Notes: generated by a model not told the origin, from the sequence alone. 64,000 nucleotides of DNA from Epiperipatus broadwayi (GCA_028023455.1 JAQFVV010000550.1:1-64000), one strand, 5' to 3'. Shown: positions 36,334-47,756, counted from the first letter of the stretch. Made by a program: numbers and translations.

Positions 36334-36398
36334 GATAAATAATCACCAATATACGTATTTCATGCTAAACCAGCAATCATCAGTTGGTCCAGACTATC
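36334..36398 (-). ncRNA. Hammerhead ribozyme motif, array 2 left unit 1
   Basis: On the minus strand: outer GATA, stem I ACCAA, core CTGATGA, stem II TGCT/AGCA with loop GGTTT, GAAA, palindrome ATACGTAT sharing the last A of GAAA, cleavage base A (AUA triplet), stem I return TTGGT, outer TATC. Stem I is 5 bp flush with the core. The pair closing stem II at the core is T/T instead of G-C. Stem III has no loop unless two molecules or two units pair. Confidence 0.7.
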
Positions 36399-36808
36399 AT
36401 CTTTACACACATATATAGTATAAGTGCTCAGATATATATTAAGATAGACTATCCTCATAGTTTAATGGACAGGCTTCAATCCACTCCTCACTCCAACTCT
36501 TCAACCGTCCATCCAATTGAAAATCTGATGATGGAATGCTCAAAGGCCACCCTGAGGCCGAGATTATTGTCACACCCATGTTGACCTAAGGTCAATCTGA
36601 ACCCCACATGTACAGGACATAATCCATTTAATACATATGCAAAGATGGGCAGACATCTCTATAATGTAATAACTGAAACACAGGCTTGTTATATACCTGT
36701 GGCTATATATATGTAATATAGGGTATATGAGCACAGACTATCACACCACCCACCTCTCTCCACTCTCTCTAATAACACTGATACACCTAAACACATATAT
36801 GCTGAAAA

Positions 36809-36873
36809 GATAAATAATCACCAATATACGTATTTCATGCTAAACCAGCAATCATCAGTTGGTCCAGACTATC
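36809..36873 (-). ncRNA. Hammerhead ribozyme motif, array 2 left unit 2
   Basis: Same sequence and layout as left unit 1, 475 bp further on. Confidence 0.7.
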
Positions 36874-37283
36874 ATCTTTACACACATATATAATACAAGT
36901 GCTCAGATATATATTAAGATAGACTATCCTCATAGTTTAATGGACAGGCTTCAATCCACTTCTCACTCCAACTCTTCAACCGTCCATCTAATTGAAAATC
37001 TGATGATGGAATGCTCAAAGGCCACCCTCAGGCCGAGATTATTGTCACACCCATGTTGACCTAAGGTCAATCTGAACCCCACATGTACAGGACATAATCC
37101 ATTTAATACATATGCAAGGATGGGCAGACATCTCTATAATGTAATAACTGAAACACAGGCTTGTTATATACCTGTGGCTATATATATGTAATATAGGGTA
37201 TATGAGCACAGACTTTCACACCACCCATCTCTCTCCACTCTATCTAATAACACTGATACACCTAAACACATATATGCTGAAAA

Positions 37284-37348
37284 GATAAATAATCACCAAT
37301 ATACGTATTTCATGCTAAACCAGCAATCATCAGTTGGTCCAGACTATC
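37284..37348 (-). ncRNA. Hammerhead ribozyme motif, array 2 left unit 3
   Basis: Same sequence and layout as left unit 1. The following partial unit ends at the inversion point before its ribozyme. Confidence 0.7.
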
Positions 37349-38052
37349 ATCTTTACACACATATATAGTACAAGTGCTCAGATATATATTAAGATAGACT
37401 ATCCTCATAGTTTAATGGACAGGCTTCAATCCACTCCTCACTCCAACTCTTCAACCGTCCATTGAATTGAAAATCTGATGATGGAATGCTCAAAGGCCAC
37501 CCTGAGGCCGAGATTATTGTCACACCCATGTTGACCTAAGGTCAATCTGAACCCCACATGTACAGGACATAATCCATTTAATACATATGCAAAGATGGGC
37601 AGACATCTCTATAATGTAATAACTGAAACACAGGCTTGTTATATACCTGTGGCTATATATATGTAATATAGGGTATATGAGCACAGACTTTCACACCACC
37701 CACCTCTCTCCACTCTATCTAATAACACTGATACACCTAAACACATATATGCTGAAAAGAAACAAGCCTGTGTTTCAGTTATTACATTATAGAGATGTCT
37801 GCCCATCCTTGCATATGTATTAAATGGATTATGTCCTGTACATGTGGGGTTCAGATTGACCTTAGGTCAACATGGGTGTGACAATAATCTCGGCCTCAGG
37901 GTGGCCTTTGAGCATTCCATCATCAGATTTTCAATTGGAAACACGGTTGAAGAGTTGGAGTGAGGAGTGAATTGAAGCCTGTCCATTAAACTATGAGGAT
38001 AGTCTATCTTAATATATATCTGAGCACTTGTACTATATATGTGTGTAAAGAT

Positions 38053-38117
38053 GATAGTCTGGACCAACTGATGATTGCTGGTTTAGCATGAAATATGTAT
38101 ATTGGTGATTAATTATC
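38053..38117 (+). ncRNA. Hammerhead ribozyme motif, array 2 right unit 1
   Basis: Plus-strand copy. The stem III palindrome is ATATGTAT instead of ATACGTAT, so self-pairing would use G-U wobbles. Core and stems I and II are unchanged. Confidence 0.65.
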
Positions 38118-38527
38118 TTTTCAGCATATATGTGTTTAGGTGGATCAGTGTTATTAGATAGAGTGGAGAGAGGTGGGTGGTGTGAAAGTCTGTGCTCATA
38201 TACCCTATATTACATATATATAGCCACAGGTATATAACAAGCCTGTGTTTCAGTTATTACATTATAGAGATGTCTGCCCATCCTTGCATATGTATTAAAT
38301 GGATTATGTCCTGTACATGTGGGGTTCAAATTGACCTTAGGTCAACATGGGTGTGACAATAATCTCGGCCTCAGGGTGGCCTTTGAGCATTCCATCATCA
38401 GATTTTCAATTGGATGGACGGTTGAAGAGTTGGAGTGAGGAGTGGATTGAAGCCTGTCCATTAAACTATGAGGATAGTCTATCTTAATATATATCTGAGC
38501 ACTTGTACTATATATGTGTGTAAAGAT

Positions 38528-38592
38528 GATAGTCTGGACCAACTGATGATTGCTGGTTTAGCATGAAATACGTATATTGGTGATTAATTATC
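38528..38592 (+). ncRNA. Hammerhead ribozyme motif, array 2 right unit 2
   Basis: Core, stems and ATACGTAT palindrome intact. The outer stem I loop region reads GATTAATTATC. Confidence 0.7.
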
Positions 38593-39002
38593 TTTTCAGC
38601 ATATATGTGTTTAGGTGTATCAGTGTTATTAGATAGAGTGGAGAGAGGTGGGTGGTGTGAAAGTCTGTGCTCATATACCCTATATTACATATATATAGCC
38701 ACAGGTATATAACAAGCCTGTGTTTCAGTTATTACATTATAGAGATGTCTGCCCATCCTTGCATATGTATTAAATGGATTATGTCCTGTACATGTGGGGT
38801 TCAGATTGACCTTAGGTCAACATGGGTGTGACAATAATCTCGGCCTCAGGGTGGCCTTTGAGCATTCCATCATCAGATTTTCAATTGGATGGACGGTTGA
38901 AGAGTTGGAGTGAGGAGTGGATTGAAGCCTGTCCATTAAACTATGAGGATAGTCTATCTTAATATATATCTGAGCACTTGTACTATATATGTGTGTAAAG
39001 AT

Positions 39003-39067
39003 GATAGTCTGGACCAACTGATGATTGCTGGTTTAGCATGAAATACGTATATTGGTGATTATTTATC
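39003..39067 (+). ncRNA. Hammerhead ribozyme motif, array 2 right unit 3
   Basis: Core, stems and ATACGTAT palindrome intact. Confidence 0.7.
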
Positions 39068-39477
39068 TTTTCAGCATATATGTGTTTAGGTGTATCAGTG
39101 TTATTAGATAGAGTGGAGAGAGGTGGGTGGTGTGAAAGTCTGTGCTCATATACCCTATATTACATATATATAGCCACAGGTATATAACAAGCCTGTGTTT
39201 CAGTTATTACATTATAGAGATGTCTGCCCATCCTTGCATATGTATTAAATGGATTATGTCCTGTACATGTGGGGTTCAGATTGACCTTAGGTCAACATGG
39301 GTGTGACAATAATCTCGGCCTCAGGGTGGCCTTTGAGCATTCCATCATCAGATTTTCAATTGGATGGACAGTTGAAGAGTTGGAGTGAGGAGTGGATTGA
39401 AGCCTGTCCATTAAACTATGAGGATAGTCTATCTTAATATATATCTGAGCACTTGTACTATATATGTGTGTAAAGAT

Positions 39478-39542
39478 GATAGTCTGGACCAACTGATGAT
39501 TGCTGGTTTAGCATGAAATATGTATATTGGTGATTATTTATC
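39478..39542 (+). ncRNA. Hammerhead ribozyme motif, array 2 right unit 4
   Basis: Core and stems intact; palindrome is ATATGTAT as in right unit 1. Confidence 0.65.
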
Positions 39543-39952
39543 TTTTCAGCATATATGTGTTTAGGTGTATCAGTGTTATTAGATAGAGTGGAGAGAGGTG
39601 GGTGGTGTGAAAGTCTGTGCTCATATACCCTATATTACATATATATAGCTACAGGTATATAACAAGCCTATGTTTCAGTTATTACATTATAGAGATGTCT
39701 GCCCATCCTTGCATATGTATTAAATGGATTATGTCCTGTACATGTGGGGTTCAGATTGACCTTAGGTCAACATGGGTGTGACAATAATCTCGGCCTCAGG
39801 GTGGCCTTTGAGCATTCCATCATCAGATTTTCAATTGGATGGACGGTTGAAGAGTTGGAGTGAGGAGTGGATTGAAGCCTGTCCATTAAACTATGAGGAT
39901 AGTCTATCTTAATATATATCTGAGCACTTGTAATATATATGTGTGTAAAGAT

Positions 39953-40017
39953 GATAGTCTGGACCAACTGATGATTGCTGGTTTAGTATGAAATACGTAT
40001 ATTGGTGATTATTTATC
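39953..40017 (+). ncRNA. Hammerhead ribozyme motif, array 2 right unit 5
   Basis: Core and ATACGTAT intact. Stem II reads TGCT/AGTA, leaving one G-to-A change that costs one pair. Confidence 0.6.
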
Positions 40018-40427
40018 TTTTCAGCATATATGTGTTTAGGTGTATCAGTGTTATTAGATAGAGTGGAGAGAGGTGGGTGGTGTGAAAGTCTGTGCTCATA
40101 TACCCTATATTACATATATATAGCCACAGGTATATAACAAGCCTGTGTTTCAGTTATTACATTATAGAGATGTCTGCCCATCCTTGCATATGTATTAAAT
40201 GGATTATGTCCTGTACATGTGGCGTTCAGATTGACCTTAGGTCAACATGGGTGTGACAATAATCTCGGCCTCAGGGTGGCCTTTGAGCATTCCATCATCA
40301 GATTTTCAATTGGATGGACGGTTGAAGAGTTGGAGTGAGGAGTGGATTGAAGCCTGTCCATTAAACTATGAGGATAGTCTATCTTAATATATATCTGAGC
40401 ACTTGTACTATATATGTGTGTAAAGAT

Positions 40428-40492
40428 GATAGTCTGGACCAACTGATGATTGCTGGTTTAGCATGAAATACGTATATTGGTGATTATTTATC
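40428..40492 (+). ncRNA. Hammerhead ribozyme motif, array 2 right unit 6
   Basis: Core, stems and ATACGTAT palindrome intact. This is the last unit before the right edge of the array. Confidence 0.7.
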
Positions 40493-40584
40493 TTTTTAGC
40501 ATATATGTGTTTAGGTGTATCAGTGTTATTAGATAGAGTGGAGAGAGGTGGGTGGTGTGAAAGTCTGTGCTCATATACCCTATA

Positions 40585-40599
40585 TTACCACTAATGGAA
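40585..40599. other. 15-bp target duplication, right copy
   Basis: TTACCACTAATGGAA, identical to 36181-36195. Confidence 0.85.
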
Positions 40600-40961
40600 A
40601 TTTTTTCTATGATCAAGAAGTTTGATAAGTTCGAATTAACACGTGTCAACGTATGGTGTTAGCAATTTTTTTTTTTCACTTTCTCTGCATTTAGTTTCTT
40701 TATATGAATAATTTTAATCATGCAAAAATTTTTTTTCACTTTTAAATATTTTGAAATTACATTTCCGTGCAAACAATATATATAAAATAAGTTTTGTTTC
40801 AATAATAGCAAACTTAATTTTTAACTTTATAAAAAGTAAATGTGTATGATCGTTTTAATAAAGATATATATATAAGATATATTTTTGTATAATAGATATG
40901 TCAGCCATCTTTAGTTAAGATTTTTTTTTCTCAATTCGGATTATGCTGTTGAATCATTTAT

Positions 40962-41074
40962 TGAGTAACTGTTAGGTGAAGACCCCTTTGAGTAACCGTT
41001 AGGTGAAGCCCTTGTTTTTTAGTGATCGTTTTTGGTGAAGACCCCCTTAGTAACCATTTAGGTGAAGACCCCTT
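40962..41074 (+). repeat. Four short direct repeats in LTR element leader
   Basis: Variants of GAGTAACCGTTAGGTGAAGACCCC occur four times in succession, with changes such as AGTGATCG in the third. Just downstream TAGCCTGAAATAATAGG plus TCTGCAAT is present twice (41094-41210). Possible packaging or structural signals; function unknown. Confidence 0.6.
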
Positions 41075-41448
41075 ACACTTTAGAGTTGCTGAGTAGCCTG
41101 AAATAATAGGTCTATGTCTGCAATCATTGCTTTCTTGTTATATTTGCAACCAGCGTTTACTAGCCTGAAATAATAGGAGTATGCGGTCTGCAATATGACA
41201 TCTTTCTAATAAAATCATGTACATGATAAGAAAAAATATTTGTATAGGTATATCTGTTTGTATATTGACATGTAGTCATATATATGCTTATTTAATGTCA
41301 TACATATTCATATATATGGGTGTATATGGTAGACAAATCATTATAGTTCGGTAAAACCCGTTTTTATATAAATGTTTTTAAACAGTTTTTTTTTTTCTCA
41401 ATGCATTTTCTGTAAAATTGCTTGATAATTGTTAATCTATTACAGGTT

Positions 41449-41635
41449 GTGACCAAAATGGTAGTTGGTTTCGATCCCAGGTTCGTAATTCGGAGTGGCG
41501 GTTATCATGGGATTTTATTTTAATTTTTTTTTTGTTGTATTTTTTTTTTGTTTTGTTAATCGTACTTTGGCTGTTTGAATTTTTTTGTGTGTCATGACCA
41601 AAACGGTAGCATGGCTTCGAACCCAGGTTAGACAT
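41449..41635 (-). repeat. Duplicated B-box-like sequence
   Basis: On the minus strand GGGTTCGAAGCC (near 41620) and GGGATCGAAACC (near 41472) each precede an ACC...TTTTGGTCA tail. They resemble the RNA polymerase III B box GGTTCGANNCC. No matching A box or tRNA fold is seen, so a tRNA-derived origin is only suggested. Confidence 0.35.
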
Positions 41636-42500
41636 GTTACCTTACTGAGTTGTATATGTCTTAGACTTAATATTGTCATTTAAAATACCATTTACTTATT
41701 CATGCAGAGATTTTTTTTGAAAGTGAAGTGGAAATCAAAATAAATTGTAATCGCATTAAACTTTATAAACCTTATCAATGTGTGCTTGGGTCATTATCCA
41801 TTAATATGTATATTCGATATGGCCATTGTCTTGTCTACTGGCGCCCCCATCAAATAAATTTGTCGGCAAGTGCAATCTCTCATATCGGAATACAAATAAA
41901 CAAATCATAGGAGGTAGATGATCAAAATAAAAATGTATGTGTAGTGAGCCAAAATAATTTTTAAACATGACTTATGTATATTTTGCTCACATATTCCTTG
42001 ATATATATATATATGCATATATATATATATGTAAATGCATTTTTTAGTTGTTTCAGGTGTCAGAGAAAGCCAGGTCAAGCTGTAAGTGGGTTATTTTAAT
42101 TATATTAACATAGCAGTGACATTTTAATGAAATATAAAAATAAATAAAATAAAGTGAGGATAATAATATGTAGTAATAAATATTAAAAACAGACACGGCA
42201 GGATGTTATTTTTTTTTCATGTACAAACTGATCCATATAGGCATAGGTTTAAGATAGGACCTCGTGAGGTAGGCAAAGTTAATTTATGAAAACATAAATA
42301 AAACAGATAGTTATATAAAATAAAGAACTTAGAATACTGACTTAGTTATAATTTTAGAAAGAAGTAAATTTTTTTTGTATACATAAAGATATAGCTCCTA
42401 GATACGTGAATAAAATATACTTATCTAGATTGTTTATTAAAATATGTTTTTCAAATAAGGTGGGATTGTTATATAACAAAATAGCCAATATTAGGCAAAA

Positions 42501-43092
42501 ATGGAGGAACAGCAGAGAGGCGAAGTTTATAGGTCAATATGTACTCATCATAGTGACCAAAAATACAATTTGGAAGATCTCATCAAAGAAATGAGAGATG
42601 AAAATGAAATGATGATGAACATGTTCCAAGAATTCATGAATATTACATCGCAAAGATTGAACCATTTGGAGACACATATGGAACTCCATCAAGAACAGAG
42701 TATTGTAACAGAAGCATCACCAGAAGATGATACTCAAAATCAAGACGACACTGATATGAAATCCTCAAGTGATTATGAAACCGGTGAAGCCACTCACCAG
42801 TCGGATTTCTCTGGACAAATGAATGGGGATAGTAAAAAAAAGTGATCAACAGCTGTTGAACCAAATTTAGGTGCAACAAGGCAGTGAAATCTTTATTGCA
42901 ACAGTAATCAATACTATAACTCCTGTGGCAAAGATTAGCAACATAAAATGTTTTAGAGAAGAACCAGGTGGGAACCCTAGACACCACCTAGATAGCTTGA
43001 AAATCTGTCTCAAAGTCCAGAACATGACTGAGCCAGAAAAGAAGGCAAGGGAAAAATTAAGATGGGCAGTGCGGCATTGGAAGACAAAATGA
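42501..43092 (+). pseudogene. Gag-like remnant of the LTR element
   Basis: The first open part (42501-42845) is a 114-codon, charged, helix-prone sequence with LEDLIKEMRDENEMM and NITSQRLNHLETHM, a likely coiled coil, followed by an acidic Ser/Asp-rich linker. An A8 run near 42834-42841 shifts the frame and a TAG near 42868 interrupts it. The next part (to 43092) has FREEPGGNPRHHLDSLK and MTEPEKKA, resembling the start of the capsid domain in Ty3/Gypsy Gag proteins. No zinc knuckle remains. It runs straight into the integrase fragment. Confidence 0.6.
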
Positions 43093-43096
43093 AACC

Positions 43097-43338
43097 GCCA
43101 ATATCAATTTAGGCAAAGGAAGCAAGTGTGGCTGAGAGATCTTAGGTCAAGTAGTAAATTGTGGAGGAAAGTAAAAAAGTTTTTCCCAATATATAAAGGC
43201 CCTCACGCATTAAAAAAGAAGTGTGGAATAAGTGTTTTGTTTTGGAAAAATAATCTCAGCCTAAAAAGAGAGTATAATATTAGAAACAGAAACTTAAAAC
43301 TTTATGTACCACCGGACCCTGGAATATTTAGAAAGTAA
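43097..43338 (+). pseudogene. Integrase C-terminal fragment
   Basis: VWLRDLRSSSKLWRKVKKFF followed by PIYKGPHALKKK and ending near YVPPDPG matches the C-terminal, GPY/F-type module of Ty3/Gypsy integrases, which binds DNA or chromatin. The usual PY is PH here. Catalytic core and zinc-binding domain are missing. The fragment sits within a few bases of gag-like sequence, so a single internal deletion removed most of pol. Confidence 0.7.
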
Positions 43339-44394
43339 AAAGATAAATATAGTTTGTTAGACTAAAAACAACACGGACTCAATTTAAGATACAGGAAATT
43401 GAATTATGGATAAACCATTAGTTATATAGTAAAAGAAAGACTGTTAGTCAGTAACAAATTAAATATTACAGCAAATAAAGAGTAGGCTTGAACTCACCTG
43501 GCACAAAATTTTTACCTCTGACCTGAAGCAACAGCATTTTTTTAAACATTTTTTTTTGCTCATTAACTATTGGGAAATGAAGCAATGGATCTGAAGTCTG
43601 ATCCATGCTTCACAGCCTTCTATAAACTTGGTTAGTATTATACATCTGAATTAAGTTTATAGTCCAATATCAGCAGGGTTTTGCATTAAAGCTAAAATTA
43701 CTTACATTTATATAATTTGTATTTGCATTTAACTATTTCATTTTAAATAAATTCCATTTCAAGATTAAATTTCTGTTAATAAAAATTACTTGTAAAATCT
43801 GGTAGTTTCGGATTTTGAGCTATGACATTTTACACTTAGCATGTTTTTTGCGGTAAGATTTCATCGAAGATTAGATAAACAATGTCATGGCAACAAAGAC
43901 ACTGGCAAGACTAATCCTTGGGGAATACTGATTTTTTGATCAAGGTGTCTCGAGAGATTTAAAAAGTCGAGAGACCTATGTGAAATTTTGTCATTTCTCT
44001 GCCTTTTGCGGTTTTGATATCGATGTGAGCACAGTGATTTTTTGATCATATTTTCATATATTTCATATCTAATATGGACATATTACTAAATATAGTGAAT
44101 TTTTAACTGTCAATTGAATGATATTATAGTAATTTCCACCGTCGTTATTTGCAAGTAATTTTCATTTTGTTTCTTAATAATTAAATAAAGTAGCTTTTAA
44201 GACATATATCGCCATTACAGGTTGTTTTTTAATTTGTAAATTTCATAATTTTATGTACTACCTTTTTGGTTATTTTTTATTTTGCTTCTTTTGGGTCGTC
44301 TTCTTTCTATTTTTTTCTTATAAATTATCCTTATTTTCATTAAAAAAACTACACTTTTAATTTCATAATTTTATGTAATACAATTTAATTAGGA

Positions 44395-44880
44395 CGTTTT
44401 ATGCCTGCCATTTTCACGGTATGGCAGATTCACACTATATCGGGAAAAGTGTTTTTTATTGTCTCTAATTTTAAAATTACAAATATTTTTTATAATTTTT
44501 TTTGCAATTATTTTATATTCAATTTGAATTTATAATATTTTTAGTAAATTGCTATTAATTTATGTATTTTTTTTTTTTGGCGCATGTAATTATTTTGCTT
44601 TTTCTGAGTAACTACAAACATGGTGCCAAGATGGCTTTTTTTTTACATCTGCCATTTCTGCTGTATAATAGATTTACACTATATCGGAAAAAGTGTTTTT
44701 TTTTTTGTCTTTAATTTTAAAATTATAAATTTTTTTTATAAATTTCTTGACAATTATTTTGTAGTCAATTTGAATTTATAATAATTTTAGTAAATTACAA
44801 TTAATTTATGTACTTTTTTTGGCACGTGTAATTAATTTATTTTTGCTGAGGAACGACAAGCTAAGTGAAAACATATATAT
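44395..44880 (+). repeat. Tandem duplication, about 245-bp unit
   Basis: Two copies start with TGCCATTT-like sequence, continue through ACACTATATCGG and AAAAGTGTTTT, and end at a GGCGCATGTAATTA/GGCACGTGTAATTA block. Confidence 0.75.
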
Positions 44881-45425
44881 TTGACAGTACCTATTTAACA
44901 TTTTTTGGTCTTTTAGAGAATTTTTTTTTTTGTGCTAATTTTTGCTTTAAATCAATTTTTAAGTGAATGTCTTATATATATATTTGACAGTACCTATTTA
45001 ACATTTTTTGGTCTTTTAGAGAATTTTTTTTTTGTGTTAATTTTTGCAGTTTTGCTTTAAATCAATTTTTAAGTGAATGTCTTATATATATTTTTGACTG
45101 TACCTATTTAACATTTTTTGGTCTTTTAGACAATTTTTTTTTGTGCTAATTTTTGCAGTTTTGCTTTAAATCAATTTTTAAGTAAATGTCTTATATATGG
45201 TATATATATTTTTTAATTACCTATTTAACATTTTTTGGTCTTTTAGACATTATTTTTTTTGTGTGGTAATTTTTGCAGTTTTGCTTTAAATCAATTTTTA
45301 AGTGATGTCTTATATATATATTTTCACAGTACCTACTTAACATTTTTTGGTCTTTTAGACAAATTATTTTTTTTGTGTGCTAATTTTTGCAATTTTGCTT
45401 TAAATCATTTTTTAAGATAATGTCA
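44880..45425 (+). repeat. Five tandem units of about 100-120 bp
   Basis: ACATTTTTTGGTCTTTTAGA recurs near 44899, 45001, 45111, 45230 and 45340, each followed by a T-run, GCTAATTTTTGC and AAATCAATTTTTAAGT. Confidence 0.9.
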
Positions 45426-46545
45426 TATATATATTTCTTGGTCTTAGATGTCCTCTTTTGTATTATTATTGCTATTAGATGTCCTCTTTTGTATTATTCT
45501 TGCTCTTAGATGTCCTCTTTTGTATTATTATTGCTATTAGATGTCCTCTTTTGTATTATTCTTGCTCTTAGATGTTCTCTTTAATATTATTATTGCTATT
45601 TTTACTGGTTGACCTCTTTAGTATTATTCTTGCTATTAGATGTCCTCTTTCATATTACTCTTGCTATTAGATATCCTCTTTCGTATTATTCTTGCTATTA
45701 GATGTCCTCTTTCATATTATTCTTGCTATCAGATATCCTCTTTCATATTATTCTTGCTACTAGATGTCCTCTTTCATATTATTCTTGCTACTAGATGTCC
45801 TCTTTCATATTATTCTTGCTACTAGATGTCCTCTTTCGTATTATTCTTGCTACTAGATGTCCTCTTTTGTATTATTCTTGCTACTAGATGTCCTCTTTCA
45901 TATTATTCTTGCTACTAGATGTCCTCTTTCGTATTATTCTTGCTACTAGATGTCCTCTTTAGTATTATTCTTGCTATTAGATGCCCTCTTTCGTATTATT
46001 CTTGCTACTAGATGTCCTCTTTAGTATTATTCTTGCTATTATATGTCCTCTTTTGTATTATTCTTGCTCTTAAGATGTCCTCTTTAGTATTATTCTTGCT
46101 CTTAGATGTCCTCTTTAGTATTATTATTGCTATTTTTACCAGTTAACCTCTTTAGTATTATTCTTGCTATTAGATGTCCTCTTTAGTATTATTATTGCTA
46201 TTTTTACCAGTTAACCTCTTTAGTATTATTCTTGCTATTAGATGTCCTATTTAGTATTATTATTGCTATTTTTACCGGTTGACCTCTTTCATATTATTCT
46301 TGCTATTAGATGTCCTCTTTCGTATTATTCTTGCTATTAGATGTCCTATTTAGTATTATTATTGCTATTTTTGCCAGTTCTTTCATATTATTCTTGCTAT
46401 TATATGTCCTCTTTCATATTATTCTTGCTATTAGATGTCCTCTTTAGTATTATTATTGCTATTTTTACCCGTTTGCCTCTTTAGTATTATTCTTGCTATT
46501 AGATATACTTTTTAGTATTATTATTGCTGCCTACCAATGTCATTA
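45425..46545 (+). repeat. 31-bp minisatellite, about 35 copies
   Basis: Unit TAGATGTCCTCTTTCGTATT plus ATTCTTGCTAC, with variants at the G/A, C/T and T/A positions. A longer variant containing TTTTTACCAGTTAACC is interspersed. Frames through it (for example 45640-45825) are repeat artefacts. Confidence 0.95.
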
Positions 46546-46622
46546 CATTTTATTATATTTTTTTTTTTGCAGAAACAAACATGGCATCCGATTTCTACCA
46601 GATGGCTTCTTTACTGCTTTTT

Positions 46623-46804
46623 ATTGGTATGATGTATTACCACAAAGACTTACTACTCTAATCTTTTGATCTTTAACGTAACATCTCCACATGATTTCTG
46701 AACACATTTTATCAATTAACATTGTCAGGAAATCACTAGGAGATGTTACCTTAAAGATTGGAAGATTAGAGTAGTACGTCTTTGTGGTAATACGTAATAG
46801 CAAG
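46623..46804. repeat. Inverted repeat with about 60-bp arms
   Basis: GTATTACCACAAAGACTTAC on the left pairs with its near complement ending GTCTTTGTGGTAATAC on the right; pairing continues through CTACTCTAATCTT and AACATCTCC. The spacer is about 50 bp. It sits at the right edge of the tandem-repeat block and may be its 3' terminal structure or a separate MITE. Confidence 0.8.
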
Positions 46805-47756
46805 AAAAGTACTAAAGTCAAACATATATTTACGTCAAGCGTATATATATGAGTTAATGCAAAATTCTGTTGAAATAAAATGCTTATTTTATTAAAAGAA
46901 ATAAGAATGTATTTTTCTTTTTAAATCTTGTCAAAATATTTAGTATGATTTGATTTTGAGATAAGCTCACCAACATTTTCTAAAAAAAATGTATATTTTT
47001 AATTAATTAGTCCATTCAAGGCAAATTAAAGATGGCCTTCTCTTTCTTTTTTAATTAATAAAATTCAAAGTTTAATGAAAGAAATTTAGAGTAAAAAAGT
47101 AAAGGTTAGTTTTAGAAAATGTTACCTTGAAACAAAGGAGCATGGGGGCTTATCAAGATCTAAGATCATACAAACAATAGAAGGTGGCTGACAAAGAGGG
47201 TATAAATAGAAGTGAGAACAAAAGACTTGATTATTCAAAGTTTTCTTGCTAACATTCAGATTTCTCTTTGGAGAACTCTTTCAAATTTTGCTTGTGGAGA
47301 TTTTATTCCAAAAAGTTAGACAACTGTCATCTTCAAAATCATGGAGAAGTATGAACATACTCAAGCTAAAAGTCATATGAATTTGATGGATTCTACTATG
47401 CTTGGCTAGGCAAATAAATAGCTTTGCCTATCACTGAGATTCCTAAATACCATCAAAATGCCTTAGTATCCACTCAATAGTCATCTAAACTCTGTGCCGT
47501 GTCTGTAGGACTTTTCGTAAAAGCATGCTACTTATTTCCACTTTCCTTGTCCGGGCAAATACCTATCAATGGTCAGAGCAAGTCACGAACACCGTAGGAA
47601 ACATGACCAAGGAACCAGGATGGTAATCATATCTCTCGTCCATTGAACTATTTACTTTCTACCCTTTTGTTCATATCTTTCTTAATTGAATTATATTATG
47701 AATTGTTTTATTTAATGATATTTGTAATGTAACCATTTTTATTAGACTAGTCTTAA

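Larger units (their letters stand above)
36196..40584. mobile_element. Inverted tandem array of 475-bp hammerhead units (array 2)
   Basis: The left half (36196-37760) contains 3.3 units; the right half (37761-40584) contains about 5.95 units in the opposite orientation. The period is 475 bp with one 1-bp indel, and units differ at only a few positions. The halves meet abruptly at GCTGAAAAGA/AACAAGCCTG. The outer edges fall at different points of the unit. A 15-bp target duplication brackets the whole array, so it inserted as one piece into the LTR element. Every unit holds a hammerhead motif. A 66-codon frame recurs once per unit on the strand opposite the ribozyme; it has no domain and one unit breaks it with a stop, so I do not call it a gene. 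Confidence 0.85.
40600..42480 (+). other. LTR element leader, second part
   Basis: Long non-coding leader before the gag-like region. It contains short direct repeats (40962-41074 and 41094-41210) and a pair of B-box-like sequences (41449-41635), listed separately. Frames here are short and unconvincing. Confidence 0.6.
43801..46815. mobile_element. Tandem-repeat block inserted in the right LTR
   Basis: This segment of about 3 kb is absent from the left LTR, where the same point reads AAAATCT-ATT-AGTCAAAC. From left to right it holds a unique part (to about 44390), a duplicated unit of about 245 bp (44395-44880), five units of about 100-120 bp (44880-45425), a 31-bp minisatellite (45425-46545) and an inverted repeat at its right end (46623-46804). 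No transposase and no clear terminal repeats are visible. The 3' CTAA and 5' TC could suit a Helitron, but nothing else supports that. Confidence 0.6.

Noticed and set aside
36384-40442. A 66-codon frame repeated once per 475-bp unit as a multigene family
   Set aside because: Its conservation is explained by near-identical repeat units. It lies opposite the ribozyme, has no recognisable domain, and the third left unit breaks it with a stop.
42643-42987. 114-codon frame on the minus strand
   Set aside because: It is antisense to the gag-like frame and has no domain.
45425-46545. CRISPR-like regular array
   Set aside because: Units are contiguous 31-bp repeats with no unique spacers, in a eukaryotic context; it is a minisatellite.
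43801-46815. Helitron
   Set aside because: TC-like start and CTAA-like end are too weak alone. No clean A/T insertion site, no RepHel protein, and the terminal inverted repeat is much larger than the usual short 3' hairpin.
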